A stretch of 64,000 nucleotides of DNA, from the NCBI RefSeq assembly GCF_963169125.1, contig NC_084797.1:92351868-92415867 (forward strand), given 5' to 3'. Numbering within the stretch: position 1 is the stretch's first letter; every line of letters begins with the position of its first letter. The DNA comes from Humulus lupulus. Taxonomy: Eukaryota > Streptophyta > Magnoliopsida > Rosales > Cannabaceae. Shown here piece by piece: positions 10,906 to 23,082 of the stretch. A program made the translations under genes and the position numbers. The notes under the pieces are model-generated. The model ran no database searches, was not told the origin of the DNA, and saw nothing but the letters and a program-made list of their open reading frames with translations.

Positions 10906-12376
10906 TGGAACACAAATCTGCCTTTATATCGAAGCATACCAACCTCAGAAACAGAATAGTCCTTAGCTATCCCTGCTAAGACACTCTGTTTGACTTCCTG
11001 TAACTGCGCATCCATCAATTGACCCTCCTTGATCCACTCCAGCAGGGTCGACTGCAAAGTAACATTGGCCAATCGACCCACCACTAGTTCTATCTTTGCC
11101 CTAGTCATCTCATCAGCCAATTCTCTGTAAATCTGAACAGATCTAAATAACTGCCCCGAGCCCCTCCGACTCAATGCATCTGTCACTACATTGGCTTTCC
11201 CTGGGTGGTAAAGAATATCACAATCATAATCCTTTACCAACTCCAACCAATGCCTCTACCTCATGTTCAGATCCTTCTGGGTGAGAAAAAATACTTCAGA
11301 CTCTTATGGTCAGTGTATATCTCGCACTTCTCCCCATACAGATAATGTCGCCACACCTTCAGTGTGAATACCACTGCCACCAGTTCCAGGTCATGAGTAG
11401 GATACCGCTGCTCGTACTCCTTCAGCTGCCCTGATGCATAAGCTATAACTTTCTCATTCTACATCAACACACAGCCTAAACCCATCCTTGATGCATCACA
11501 ATATACCACAAACTTTCCTTCCTCCGAAGGAAGACTCAACACAGGTGCAGTAATAAGCCGTCGCTACAACTCTTGGAAACTGTTGTCGCACTTCTCTGAC
11601 CAAACGAACTTCTGATTCTTCCTTGTCAACTCTGTCATCGGTGTAGCAATCTTCGAGAATCCTTCCACAAACCGCCTGTAATAACCCGCTAGCCCGAGGA
11701 AACTCCAAACCTCCAAGGCATTCCTTGGCCTTGGCCAATCTCTCACTGCCTCCACCTTGGATGGATCCACCTTAATCCCCTCTGCACCAACTATATGCCC
11801 GAGAAAAGTCACCTATGGTAACCAAAACTCACACTTCTTAAACTTGGCATACAACCGATGCTCCCTTAACCTCTGCAAGACCTGTCGAAGATGTTGCTCG
11901 TGCTTTGCCTCTGAACTGTAGTACACTAAGATGTCGTCGATGAAGAAAATGACGAACTGATCCAAGAAATCTTTGAACACCCTGTTCATTAGATCCATGA
12001 AAGCAAACGGGGCTTTGGTCAAACCAAAAGACATGACCAACAACTCATATTGCCCATACCTCGTTCGGAAGGCCGTCTTCGGTATGTCCTCATCCTTGAT
12101 CCTCAGCTGGTGATAGCCAAATCGAAGATTGATCTTTGAGAACACCGTCTTTCCTCGCAACTGATCAAACAAGTCATCGATCCTTGGTAGAGGGTACTTA
12201 TTCTTGATGGTCAACTTGTTCAATTCCCTGTAGTCTATACACATCCTCAGAGACCCGTCCTTATTTTTCACAAATAAAACTGGAGCGCCCCATGGAGAGT
12301 AGCTAGGCTTGATGAATCCCAAATCTAGAAGTTCTTGTAGCTGTATCTTCAATTCCTTCAACTTTGCTGGTGCCAT
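10875..12376 (-). pseudogene. pol: Reverse transcriptase and RNase H of chromovirus A
   Basis: Reverse transcriptase is 12376-11813 and keeps [20 protein letters not shown] and [10 protein letters not shown]. It continues in the same frame through a TAG at 11813 into the thumb ([17 protein letters not shown]) to a TAG at 11564. RNase H follows (VVYCDASRMGLGCVLM, TAG at 11459, then [11 protein letters not shown]). A one-base indel near 11290 shifts the frame before [20 protein letters not shown]. The stops at 11813, 11564 and 11459 sit where the family usually has Gln or a similar residue, in keeping with CAG to TAG. The element is dead but still easy to read. Confidence 0.92.
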
Positions 12377-12430
12377 CCTATATGGTGCTCTCGATACTAG
12401 TTCTGTCCACGGTGTTAACTCAATAACAAA

Positions 12431-13000
12431 CTAAATCTCCCTACGCGGCGGCAATCCTGGTAGATCCTCAGGAAATACATACAAGAACTCACAAACCAAC
12501 CTGGTCTCTCCCGACCCTACTGGCAAAACCCTGGTAGTGTCCACCACACCAGCCAAAAAACCTGTACATCCTCCCTGTAACATGTCTTTAGCTCTCAATG
12601 CTGATATCATGGGTATGCGGGGTCCACATATCGCACCCACGAAAATGAAAGGATCCTCGCCCTCAGGCTCAAAAGTCACCATCTTCTTCTTGCAGTCAAT
12701 AGTAGCCCCATATCTGACCAGCCAATCCATCCCTAGAATCATATCAAAATTCTCCATGTCCAGCTCAATCAAGTCTACTGAAAGTTCCCTATTGTCAACC
12801 ATCACTGACAGTGCTCTAATCCACCTCCTAGAAACTACCAGTTCCTTAGTAGGCAATATAGTCCCAAACCCCGCAGTCCGATACTCACTAGGTCTACACA
12901 ATCTATCAATCACCTTACTAGAAACAAATGAATGTGTAGCACCAGAGTCAATCAATACAGTAAAAGGAGAGCCAGTGCTAGAAAGCTGACCTGTCACCAC
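12431..13000 (-). pseudogene. pol: Protease region of chromovirus A
   Basis: The frame contains the aspartic protease site VLIDSGATHSFVS near its start and MILGMDWLVRYGATIDC later, then runs toward the reverse transcriptase up to a TAG at 12431. It is in frame with gag upstream (TAG at 13025) and reverse transcriptase downstream, so the ancestor had one continuous Gag-Pol frame. The protease cuts that polyprotein. Confidence 0.9.
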
Positions 13001-14056
13001 CGAGGGACTAGCCTCGGCCTCTGCCTATGTCAAAGTGAAAACTCGAGCTGGAGTCAAGCTATACACCTTTCTTGCTTCCCTTTTCTTCACCGTTGGGCAA
13101 TCCTTCTTGAGGTGCCCCACTGCTCCGCACACATAGCAGGCCTTGGCCCGAAACTTGCCCTGGTGTCATCTTCTGCATTGCGTGCATTCAGGATAACTCC
13201 TCCATGCCTCACCGCCTCCCTGACGACCACCCTGAGCACCCCGACCCCTTCTATCAGGACCAGTAGCGGTCGAAGTGTCATGGGTCTTCCTCTTCACATC
13301 ACTGGGGCCTCCGTCCCTACTAGACCTAGAATAAGGAGGGACCACTCTGCGACCCTCACGTCTCCCTGTACTTTCCTTCCAAATCTTGTTCTCCGCTTCC
13401 TCAGCGGTAAGAGCCTTCTCAACAGCTTGGGCATAAGTTGTCCCCCCAGACACTGTTGTTATCCTCACATCCCGGGCTATCATGGCATTAAGCCCTCTAA
13501 TAAATCTATCTTGCCTAGTAACATATGTAGGCACAAGATCTGGTGCAAATTTCGCAAGTCTATCAAAATTTAGAGCATAATCACTAACTGTCATGTTGCC
13601 CTGCACCAACCCCACAAACTTGTTAACCTTTGCTGCCCTGATGGAAACATTGTAGTATTTTTGGCTGAACAAATCCTTGAATCCATCCCTACTCAAAGTA
13701 GTGATGTCCTTAGTCTATGATGCCATTTCCCACTAGATGCGGGCATCCTCTCTCAACATATATGTGGCACAGGCCACTTTGTCATAACCTTCTATCCTCA
13801 TGAAGGCCAAGATAGTAGTAATCATAGTCATCCATTGTTCGACCTTTAGTGGATCAGGTCCTCCATCAAAAGTTAGGGGATGCTGCTTCCGGAACCGCTC
13901 ATACAATGGCTCCCACCTATTCCCAACTTTTAGTAGCTGAATAACTGGTGCCACTACAGGTGGCACAATAGGTGCAGCACTCCCTGACGGAGCCTGCTGT
14001 CGAAGAAGACGAATCTGTTCATCTTGGCTTTGAAGCCGTGCTTGCATCTCTGCCAT
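13001..14056 (-). pseudogene. gag: gag of chromovirus A
   Basis: From a start near 14056 the frame encodes MAEMQARLQSQDEQIRLL, a Gag body (ATYMLREDARI, then LFSQKYYN and SDYALNFDRLAKFAPDLV), a basic linker and a CCHC zinc knuckle (CYVCGAVGHLKKDC, about 13092-13137). Stops at 13733, 13715, 13166 and 13025 all lie in this one frame. The matching region of X3 has ARIWWEVVSQT where this copy has stops in place of the first Trp and the Gln, which shows directly that TGG and CAG codons were converted. Confidence 0.92.
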
Positions 14057-14645
14057 AATTTTTTGCTAGTTCTCAAGGACTAGCGGAGGGATCTGGTTCT
14101 GATCATCATCTCTAGTCTCAAATCTAGTGCCGGCTAGTCGCATAGATTTTCTTGGATGCATAGCTATCCAAGTTAATCTGCAATCAACGACTCGGCAATC
14201 AGACCATGATGAGAGGGTAAAAGCTTTTCCAAAATCCACCAATGGCATATAATCAATCACAAACAATCATGATATAAGTATTCATCCACATACACCAGCA
14301 TTGCTAATAAGCATGTCCTAACATCACCACGCAACAGTCAAGTTATAGACATCCACCCATACATTCACCCATATAACGCAATAAGCAGTTAATCATTCAG
14401 ATATTCTTTTACAAGCATAGCAAGGCTAATAAGCATGCCTCAATATTGTCACACAATAGTCAAGAGCCAGGCTCTATCAGTATCTCATGCTTCCTATAAA
14501 TCCAACAGATATCAACAATCATAGTTCTTTCCAATCACTTAAGCATATAAGCACATATACACATTTACCAAACCCTGAATCGAGCTTGCCTCTAGCAGTG
14601 AATGTACATGTCCAGCCAATCTTCAGGAACCCTTAAACCTAGGAC
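14057..14645 (-). other. Untranslated leader of chromovirus A
   Basis: No long frame. It contains a few copies of the GCTAATAAGCA word (about 14305 and 14420) that is greatly expanded in the X3 leader (27646-28405). Confidence 0.7.
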
Positions 14646-14660
14646 GCTTTGATACCAAGT
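14646..14660 (-). promoter_or_regulatory. Primer-binding site of chromovirus A
   Basis: The minus strand reads TTGGTATCAAAGC directly after the 5' LTR, matching the 3' end of initiator methionine tRNA (TGGTATCAGAGC) with one change. Confidence 0.85.
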
Positions 14661-17056
14661 TGTAACACCCTGGGTAGCCAAGATCGTTACACTGTGCATT
14701 TATAAAGGTGCGGGACTTTCTAATCAAGTCATTTAGTTGAAAACATGTCACTAAAACCATTGATCAACTAGGGTTAAAAAGGGTTTTGGTCATAAAAGAT
14801 ACATTTCATATAATAAAATGTTTTGCACATGGGATCCCCAAAAGAAACAACGTTTGAAAGTCAATTTACAAAATTTCAAGGTATAAACAACTGCTAGCCA
14901 CTCTAAGGGCAAAACAGACATTTATGGTCCTCCTGTTCCTGTCTCCTCCTCAACCGTGGTGGCCGAGTGGCTAGTCATGTATATTATGCCTTCAGAGCTC
15001 CCCAAATTAGGGCTGATCAAGCTTACCCTTGCCTTTACCTGCACCACGTAGCACCTGTGAGCCAAGACCCAACAACAAAACACAACATCATAGCTTAAAC
15101 ATTGATAATAATCATATAACTCTTAAAGCATGTTCTTACACGTAGTAGTCCATATTAATCACATAACTCATACACATAACCATGCATCACAAGCTAATAC
15201 CCAGCTATCTAGCACATCATATTCAACAGTTAACAATGATAATCAGGTCACACAATAATCAGAGTCGATGCCCTTAGGTCGCATCCTCTGTTTACCCCAC
15301 TGACTTCGGTCCACTTAAACTGAGCTCAGTGTATATGAAGCTGTCCTCAACTACCAGTGGCTGAGCCACACTTTGTGCGCTAATGTAAACTCCAACACTC
15401 TTAGACTGTTGGTTTAATATTCTCATGGCGTAATACCAACATTCATAGTGCATACAAGAATAGGGAACCCTTAGTCCCATTATAAAATCACAACCGGGTG
15501 CAGTTTTCTTACCTTTAACTTCCAAGTGTTCTGATTACGAGAGATGCCCCTTGAGCACGATCCGTTTCTTGAGCCCTAGCTTAAACCTAGTTACAACCAA
15601 GATAAGGGATTCCATTAATAATTGTAAAATGGTTTCCGGATAAAGTTCTAGCCTTCGGGACATCGAATTCCACAAAACACGGTAGCGAGATCGATCCCTC
15701 GCACCGTAGGTTAGGTTCCCGTGCTTAAAAACTCCAAAAGGCCAAAAATGCCCTTAAGAGCTGCGGCCCAAGCTTCCTATGCCGCAGCCCGCCCCTAACC
15801 AGAGGCTTAGCCTCGCCCAAAAATAGACAGGGGCCGCGACCTAGCATTCCCCATGCTGTGGCCCGCCCTCCTTCGTCAGCTCTTATCTATTTCAAAGGGT
15901 CGCGACACACCAAGAACTATGTTGCGGCCCGACCCCTTGGAACCCAGAAAATCCACCATTTTTAACACTCAAACCTCACTCAAATCCACCAAAAACCATC
16001 CTAATGATACACTCCAATTATCACAAACATTCTAACATGTTTTCAGCAACATAACCCAGCAAAAACCTTGTCTAGACACTCATCAAAACAACATTTTAAT
16101 CTCTGAAACCCATAAGTTCAAGAACACCAAAACCCAGCCAAGAAAACCCCATAATTCAAACACTAAACCACAAATTGAAGCTTACCTTCACTGAAGAACC
16201 AATCCTCCAAGAAATTGCTGAGCTAACTCCCAAGTCTTTTGCCTTAATTCAACCTTTAAATTCAGAACCCAAGAACTCTTAGAATCCAGCCCCAAAGCTA
16301 CATAATCAAATGACCAAAAATAAAATTCAAGACTTACCTCAGTTCCTGGTTAAATTCCTTAGCTTCTACTGGGTTAATCTTCCAAAACCTCAACTCAATT
16401 CACTGAGTTTCTAGCCGAAATTCCTCAGTTTCTGTAGTTTCCCTTGAGTGAGAGAGAGAAGAGAGAAAAGGGTCGGTTTGGCCTTGTTCTACTACTTTCT
16501 GAGTTTTGTTTATTCTATCCTTAATTGATTAAGTCAATCTCGAGGCTCGGGTACCAAAAATGTCCCCGAGGGCAAAATGGTAAAATTTCCCCTAGTATTC
16601 CCACCTAGGCTTCCTAACCTCAAATATATCTCCAATTATTTATTTCCATAACCCGATAACTCGGATAATCATCTAATACCCAAAATACTCCTTGACTCGC
16701 CCCAAGCCAAGTATTGGGTCCTGTTGTGACTTTCCCCCTAGTTGGCTCCCTAGGATCGCCTCAAGTCGCATGCTGCAGATATATCCACATAATAATGTGG
16801 TCCTTACAATTATAACATATAATCACATTTATGCCCTCAACGGGCTAAAATTACAAATATACCCCTTTAAGCTAAACAGGGTCTACATGCATACTAATAC
16901 TCGTAGACATGCATTTCATATATTCATATGATCATACAAGCATGCCTATCACAGAATCATGCATTAAACTACTTAATTCACATATAAACCAATTATGCCC
17001 TCCCGGCATACTAATCAAGACCCTTAAGCCTTATTAGTGATTTTTGGGTCGTTACA
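14661..17056 (-). repeat. 5' LTR of chromovirus A (2396 bp)
   Basis: On the minus strand it starts TGTAACGACCC and ends GGGTGTTACA. It carries the palindrome GGGATCCC at 14831-14838, a GCAGGTAAAGG block at about 15030, CCGCGGC-type words at 15755-15930 and a GA-rich run near 16450-16480. Its inner half is closely matched by 7541-9583. Confidence 0.93.
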
Positions 17057-17766
17057 TTTATTTCTCGGAGTATCTACATTACCAGTGGATTGAGTTTGAT
17101 AGGATTTTTCCTTTCAGTTTTTACCAAGGAGTCCAGTTTGGTGGCTTATCCTGAGTTTCCCATACGTGGATCGAGAATGGTCATCACCCTTTCGGTTTGT
17201 TCGGCGACCAGGGTTAGACTTGTTATTTGACGGAGGACCAATCCTTGTAACTAGGGTAGAACCTTCCATTGCATGGTTGATAATTTTGAAGTTCATGATC
17301 AGTAAGCATAACTTTGCGCCTTTCTTATTCACGACGAGCTTCAGAGAAGGCTTCTTCATTGTCAGAAAATGGCGAGCGATTGACCAAACACCCTCGCACT
17401 TCATCAAGATTTCTGTTTAACTCAGTAAGGAACTCAAAAACTCATCCCCATTCAAGTTGTTGCTATTGTTTCACACTACAGTTAGTGTAGAGAGGTGCAG
17501 TTTTGAGATACATATCCAGTTCCTGCCATAAATCTTGTAAGTCTAAAAAATATTGGGTAACGGTCTGATTACCTTGTTTGATTTCTTTAAGTTTTGTGCA
17601 GATTTCTAAGATTTGAGAGGCATTACCGAGAGAAAAATACATACACCGAGCAACATCTTAGAATTATTTAGCTATTTTAAAGAACAAGTAAATGCAATTG
17701 ATTTTTGGATCCATCAAATTAATAAGCCAAGCAAGGACAATGGAGTTCTCAGCCTGCCATACCTTA
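17057..17766 (-). pseudogene. gag: Ty1/Copia gag fragment
   Basis: The minus strand encodes a Copia-type Gag in one main frame with stops: NSIVLAWLINLMDPKI, then LKEIKQGNQTVTQYFLDLQ, LWQELDMYL, LDEVRG and EEAFSEARRE followed by a stop and RRKVMLTD. No LTR of this copy is present. The fragment meets the chromovirus A LTR at 17056/17057 and the Reina-like LTR at 17767, so element R probably landed in an old Copia gag. It is a different Copia type from C1-C4, whose Gag reads quite differently. Confidence 0.75.
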
Positions 17767-18092
17767 TGATGCAGCACACTATCCCAGTACCTCTGCTCTT
17801 TTATATTATTTGCAATAGCTTAGTTTTTATCTTATTTATTTGCTTATGCACGTAGTTGTTGTTATTCACGCGAGTTGTCATCTTTTTAATTGTATTTTCG
17901 TTATTTTTTACTGGAACCTTTCTTTAGGTTTTCTTTGTTTACTTCCAAAACTGTGTCGTTTGGGTATTGTTTAAATAACTCTCATTCTAATGAAATCGGC
18001 AGAGAAGAATATTCAGGAATAATTATTTAATTTCCTTTTCTCTGGCTTGAGCATGTGAGCTCCTTTTGATCCAATAGGTCGGTTCCCCATCA
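17767..18092 (+). repeat. 5' LTR of element R (326 bp)
   Basis: It starts TGATGCAGC and ends CCCCATCA just before the primer-binding site. It matches 33825-34068 through CTATCCCAGTACC-like, TTTAATTGTATTTT and AAACTGTGTCGTTTGGGTAT words. Confidence 0.9.
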
Positions 18093-18094
18093 TT

Positions 18095-18106
18095 TGGTAT
18101 CATCAC
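18095..18106 (+). promoter_or_regulatory. Primer-binding site of element R
   Basis: TGGTATCATCAC follows the LTR by two bases. The first eight bases match the 3' end of initiator methionine tRNA. Confidence 0.8.
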
Positions 18107-18129
18107 TTTCAGCTTTCCTGGTCTTGTCG

Positions 18130-18818
18130 ATGGCCGAGGATGTGGTCGACGTTCCCCACGCTGACAACGCCGATTGTGGTGTGTAGGCCCTTTGGGCCTC
18201 CGTGAATACTCTTGAACGTCATACCACAAACTTCATTGAAGAGGTTCGGGGAATTCTTTCTCAGTGGCCGCTTCCACCATATGCTAACCTACTTGCTCCA
18301 CCAGCCCGGGACCGAGTCCTCCCTCGTCATCCGCTTGTTGTTGTTGCTGAGTTACCTCCCCCTCAAGCTCCTCTTCCCCACCCACAACCAGCTTGTCGTA
18401 ATGCCCACCATGACCTTGCTCATGCCATTCATGTGACTTCTGATATGGATAATGACATTGATGCCTTTTTGGATCCAGCACGATATGTTGCCCCTCCCCG
18501 CCATCACCATCATCATCACCATGATTTCAAAATGAAGGTGGATATTCAATGGTTTGATGGTCATTTTCATATAGAAGATTTCTTGGATTGGCTCTCTAGC
18601 GTGGAGAAATTCTTTGAGTGTATGAATGTTGATGAAGCTTCCCAAGTTTAGCTTGTCTCATACAAGCTTCACGGTGGCGCCGCTGCTTGGTGGGACCAAT
18701 TACAAAACAATCGTTGTTGCTCCGACAAGCAACCTATTCACTTGTGGCCCCAGATATGTAAACTTCTTTGTGCTCGTTTCTTACCACCTGACTATGAGTA
18801 GACCCTATATTAATTGAA
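18130..18818 (+). pseudogene. gag: gag of element R, N-terminal and central part
   Basis: ATG at 18130 opens MAEDVVDVPHADN; an in-frame TAG at 18184-18186 interrupts, and the frame continues through NTLERHTTNFIEEVRG. A His run (about 18498-18520), DIQWFDGHFHIEDFLDWLSS and, after a TAG near 18650, YKLHGGAAAWWDQLQ and ARFLPPDYE follow. Further stops at about 18798 and 18813 sit where Gln is expected. The gene is then broken by Copia fragment C1. The part between here and the zinc knuckle at 20956 is missing. Confidence 0.88.
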
Positions 18819-20901
18819 CCATATAATTAACAATCCATCATTCAACCATACATTCAAAAAACATATCCATCCATTCAATACACATATCAACATACATATA
18901 AAAAATACAAGAAACCCACACACCATTTAATATATATATATGTAGACTACTCTGGTACTTATTGTTGGTATTAAATAAGAAAAATATAAAAATATGTAGT
19001 TGAATGTATAGGCAAGGGATTTTCAAAAAATTATTATTACCAGCCAAGATCATACATATATAGATATATTAAATAACACATAAAAGGAATAGAGATTACC
19101 ACTCATAGCCTATCAAGTGTCTTTGAGTCTTTTAGTAAAATCAACGATCTTCCTATCCTTATGAAAGCTCACACCTTAGCCTTCCAAGTCGTTCATCTAA
19201 CACACAAGGATACGTGTGGGCACGTAGGTTTCACATGTTGATTTAGGCTCTCTAGATGTACTTAGAATTTGAGGTATAGAAAATTTTATTGTTTCTTTTC
19301 TTTGAGAGAGTCTGATAACCTAGAAACAACTGACTTAGAAAAGAATCGCTTCTTTTTAGGTTTATAAAGATAATTAAACTATTTTTAATAATCTTTATAT
19401 AATTAAATTAAAACTGATCAGTTATAACCAATTAATTATTTAATTTAAATCATATTTAAAAAAGAATAATTAAATAAGCAAATTAATTTGAAATTCAAAA
19501 TTCAAATCCCAGAAATGTGATATAGACATGAGTGACACCACTTATCCCTATCCTTGATTTTCTCATTTGTTTGTTTAATTAATTATAAGATAATATATTT
19601 ATTCCCAAAATGTATATATCAGTTAATTCAAAATTAACCTAATCTTAAAAACTATGACTTTTAAATAATTATCTTATAATAAGATAATAGTTAAACTCTC
19701 TCAAATATTAATCAAACATGATTAATATTTATTTTAACTAATATAAAGTTTTTCAAATAAAAACTAATTAGTTAATTAATTAATTAATTCACAATTAATC
19801 AATTGCCTATAAATTATTTCCTTCCACTGGAAATTAATTCCTTTGCAATTTAGTCCTTTTCTCTATTAATCTATCTTGTGACATCCTTACCCTTGACAAT
19901 GTAGGACAGAGGCGACTCGGGGGTCATGAACCTATAATACGAAGCTCCAATAAACAAGATTATTAATTAAACTCTTTAATTCAATAATCTTATTTATTAA
20001 TTCCATGATTATTCCACTATACATATGGAATTGCACTATACGTATTTATAGAATTATATTTACAAGGTTTTCTCTTGTAGTCCATTGATATAATCAATAA
20101 ATGTAGTTCTATCCTCCATTTATTGATTTGTTAATTAGAGTTGGTCTTGATTACCGTTTTACCTTTCTAATGATCTCTTGTTCCATAAGTACCATTAATT
20201 CACTAGCGAATAATTAATCTATAATCATATTATAGATTTGAGCTCAATAACTATTTAGTTCCAGAATTAACCCTTAAGGGAATCAATATTGGGTCTGTTA
20301 GGAAAGCATGGATTCTATTATTGTAAAATTATGTTCCTAGCCATTCATGATATTGAATTTCCAAAACAAAAGTTACCAGACTCATTATATCAAGAGACCT
20401 TAACGAGTGAATCAAAAGATCCAATAAGCACAAACTGGAGTTCATGATTAATCAGGATTTAGACTGATCTACAAATGCTCATCTATTATGATATGAATTA
20501 AATCTTTATGGAAAATGGTAAGTTTATAAAGAAAATTAATTCATACCAGTCCTGTCATATATCATCACTAATATATACAACACATTTACCAAGATGTCCA
20601 TCCACATCAGTAATTCGAATCTAGATTACTCACTTCCCGTATGCTTAGTAAACCATGCTAGCAACAATTCATTAAATATTCCGTACTTTAATATATTGTT
20701 GATTATTTATTCATTATATATGATCTTAATTCTCTCGTACTAAAACAAGATCATATTCTCATAAATGAATATTAAATTTTATGATATTTATACAAATTAT
20801 TCAAACAATAATTATAACATTCAAATATAATAAAATTGTACTTTTATTAAAATCAATAAAATATATTTTCAAATTCTTGTAGGGAATAAACCATAATCAC
20901 A
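18819..20901 (-). mobile_element. C1: Copia 5' LTR plus start of leader, truncated
   Basis: The LTR occupies 18963-20901 on the minus strand, ending ACCAACA. It is followed (18962 down to 18945) by a decayed primer-binding site, AAGTACCAGAGTAGTC, which matches TGGTACCAGAGCCATC after the 59628 LTR. About 145 bp of leader remain (ATTAAATGGTGTGTGGGTTT, like ATTGAATCTGTGTGGGTTT downstream of 61527). Everything after that is missing, so this is a 5' LTR with its leader and not a solo LTR. No target-site duplication is visible. It belongs to the same family as C2-C4. Confidence 0.75.
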
Positions 20902-21640
20902 CCCCCCTCTACACCATAGATATTTCACCTTCCCAACCCATATCACTGCCCTGCCTTGGGTCGTTGCTATCGTTGCCTTGGGCTGGGCCATCATTCAAAC
21001 GAATGCCCCAAGCATTGTACTGCCTTTGTTCTGGATGATGGGGCCCCTTTCCCTAATGATGCTACTTATTATGAGGATGCACTTGACTCTTTTTATGCTG
21101 ATACTGACTTTTTTGGAGGTGATGATGGTGACCCTGTTGTTTATATTTTAGAAAAGCTTCTTCTGGCACCTAAGCAACCTCTACCCAGCCAACGAAATGC
21201 TATTTTTTGCACTCGATGAATGGTGAATTCTAGGGTTTGTGATGTGATTACTGACAACAATAGTACTGGGAATGTTGTCTCTAAAGCTATTGTTAAAGCT
21301 CTCACTTTACCGGCTTCTCCTCATCCTTGCCCCTACAAGCTTGGTTTGATTAAACGTGGTATCGAATCTAAAGTGACTGAGATTAGTCAGTTTTCTTTGT
21401 CTATTGGGAAGTCTTATACTGATGACATTAGTTGTGATGTTGTGGAAATGGATGCTTGCCACATTCTCTTAGGTCACCCTTGGTTTTTTGACAAAGATGT
21501 TTTCCATAAAGGTTGGGACAACACTTATGTATTCCATTGGAAGGGTCGAAATATAGCTTTACTCCCTTTTATACCTTCCCCACCCTACCCCCACCATTGT
21601 GCCCAATACCTCACTCTTGACAGTCAATGCCATTGATTTT
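20902..21640 (+). pseudogene. gag-pol: gag zinc knuckle and protease of element R
   Basis: The frame resumes with a CCHC knuckle, CYRCLGLGHHSNEC (about 20965-21005), and an acidic linker. A stop at 21217-21219 is followed by the protease part (CDVITDNNSTGNVVS, then DACHILLGHPWFFDKDV). At the active site the Asp is kept, but the following residues are Asn-Asn rather than T/S-G, so activity is doubtful. The upstream side is damaged by the C1 insertion. Confidence 0.82.
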
Positions 21641-23082
21641 TATGCCGCCCTTAAGGACAACTCCTTAGTGGTTGCTGTCCTCATGAAGAACTTAACTTCT
21701 TCTGCTTCTCCTTTTTTGCTGGCTGTTGAGCAACTATTACAGCACTGCTCGTCCGTGACTTTACAAGATTTGCCTTCTCACCTTCCCCCTTTGCGGTCCA
21801 TTCAACATCATATCGACTTGCAACCTTGTACTACTTTACCCAACTTGCCTCACTACCATCTCGCTCCTAACGAGCATGCTATTTTACAAGGTTTGGTTGA
21901 TGATTTACTTGCCAAAATTCTTATTCGGGCTAGTCTAAGTCCATGTGTTGTACCTGCCCTTCTCGTCCAAAAAAATATGGTTCATGGCGTATGTGTGTTG
22001 ATAGTCGGGCTATCAAAAAAATCACTATCAAGTATCGTTTTTTGATTCCTCTCTTGGAAGACATACTCGACAAAGTCGTTGGTTCTTGTGTGTTCTCTCG
22101 CCTTAGCCTCCATAGTGGCTATCATCAAATTCGCATTCGTGAAGGTGATGAGTGGAAAAACACCTTCAAAAATCGAGAAGGCCTCTATGAATGGCTTGTC
22201 ATGCCCTTCGGCCTTAGTAATGCTCCTAGCACTTTCATGTGCCTCATGAAAGAAGTCTTGAAACCGTACATTGGACACTTTGTTGTTGTTTAATTTGATG
22301 GCATCTTGAGTTTTAGCAAAACTAAAACTGCCCATCTGTAGCACCTTGAATCTGTTTTGAAAGTTTTCAAAGATAACCAGCTTTATTTTAATTTGTCTAA
22401 GTGCAAATTCCTTGTTGATCAATTACTTTTTCTTGGATTTGTCATTGGCGTCCATGGCATACAAGTGGATGATAGGAAAATTTAAGCCACCCGTGATTGG
22501 CCCCCTCCTACTTCTTTCACTAACCTCTGTAGCTTCCATGGGCTGGCTACTTTCTACAAACGTTTTATTAAAAATTTTAGCACCATTGTTTCTCCTCTGA
22601 TGAATTGTTTGTGCTCTGTCGCTTCACTTGGGGCCTTGAACAAGAGAGTAGTTTACAACTCATTAAGGATAAATTATGTTCTGCTCTGGTCTTAACCTTA
22701 CTTGACTTTGATAAGCCTTTCGCAGTGGAAACTGATGCTTTCATGACTAGGATTGCTGCTGTTCTTTCGTAAGAGGGTAAGCCTGTTGAATTCTTTAGCG
22801 AGAAGCTCAGTGATATTCGATAGTGGTGGTCCATTTACCAACAAGTACTTTATGCCATTGTCTGTGCTCACCACCATTGGGAACAATATTTGTTGCAAAA
22901 TGAATTTATCTTGCATTGTGACCATCAAGTGCTGCAAGTTCTTAGCTCTAAAAAATCTCTTATTTTCTTATGTCTTCAAGTATAACACATGTTCTATCAA
23001 TAAGGTTGCTGATGCATTGGGTCCTCGTTCCCACTTCCTTATTTCTTTACAGACTGAGATTATTGGTCTTGAAGTGCTGCCA
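21641..23082 (+). pseudogene. pol: Reverse transcriptase and RNase H of element R
   Basis: The region is in several frames. RT begins near 21840 (LPHYHLAPNEHAILQ), shifts frame near 21960, then gives [32 protein letters not shown] and [14 protein letters not shown]. The YFDD site near 22290 reads as a stop followed by FDG, so catalysis is lost. The thumb (LFLGFVIGVHGIQVDD) and RNase H pieces (AVETDAFMTRIAAV, FFSEKLSDI, then ILHCDHQVLQ) follow with further stops. The frame EVLP at 23082 continues exactly across solo LTR X1 into FFYESDFDF at 32621. Confidence 0.85.

Larger units (their letters stand above)
7541..17056 (-). mobile_element. Chromovirus A: Tekay/Del-like Ty3/Gypsy element
   Basis: This is a minus-strand element with the order 5' LTR (14661-17056), primer-binding site, gag, protease, reverse transcriptase, RNase H, integrase, chromodomain, polypurine tract and 3' LTR (7541-9583, truncated). 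The long LTRs, the order of domains and the chromodomain after integrase fit the Tekay/Del clade of chromoviruses. The right flank is a Copia gag scrap. The left target-site duplication is lost because the 3' LTR lacks its last 190 bp or so. Confidence 0.92.

Noticed and set aside
12537..13573. Two plus-strand open frames of 150 and 213 codons
   Set aside because: They lie opposite the gag and protease of chromovirus A, whose motifs are clear on the minus strand; codon content shows no known domain.
18498..18520. Run of seven His codons
   Set aside because: Part of the gag frame of element R; the CAY run is a simple repeat and not a separate feature.
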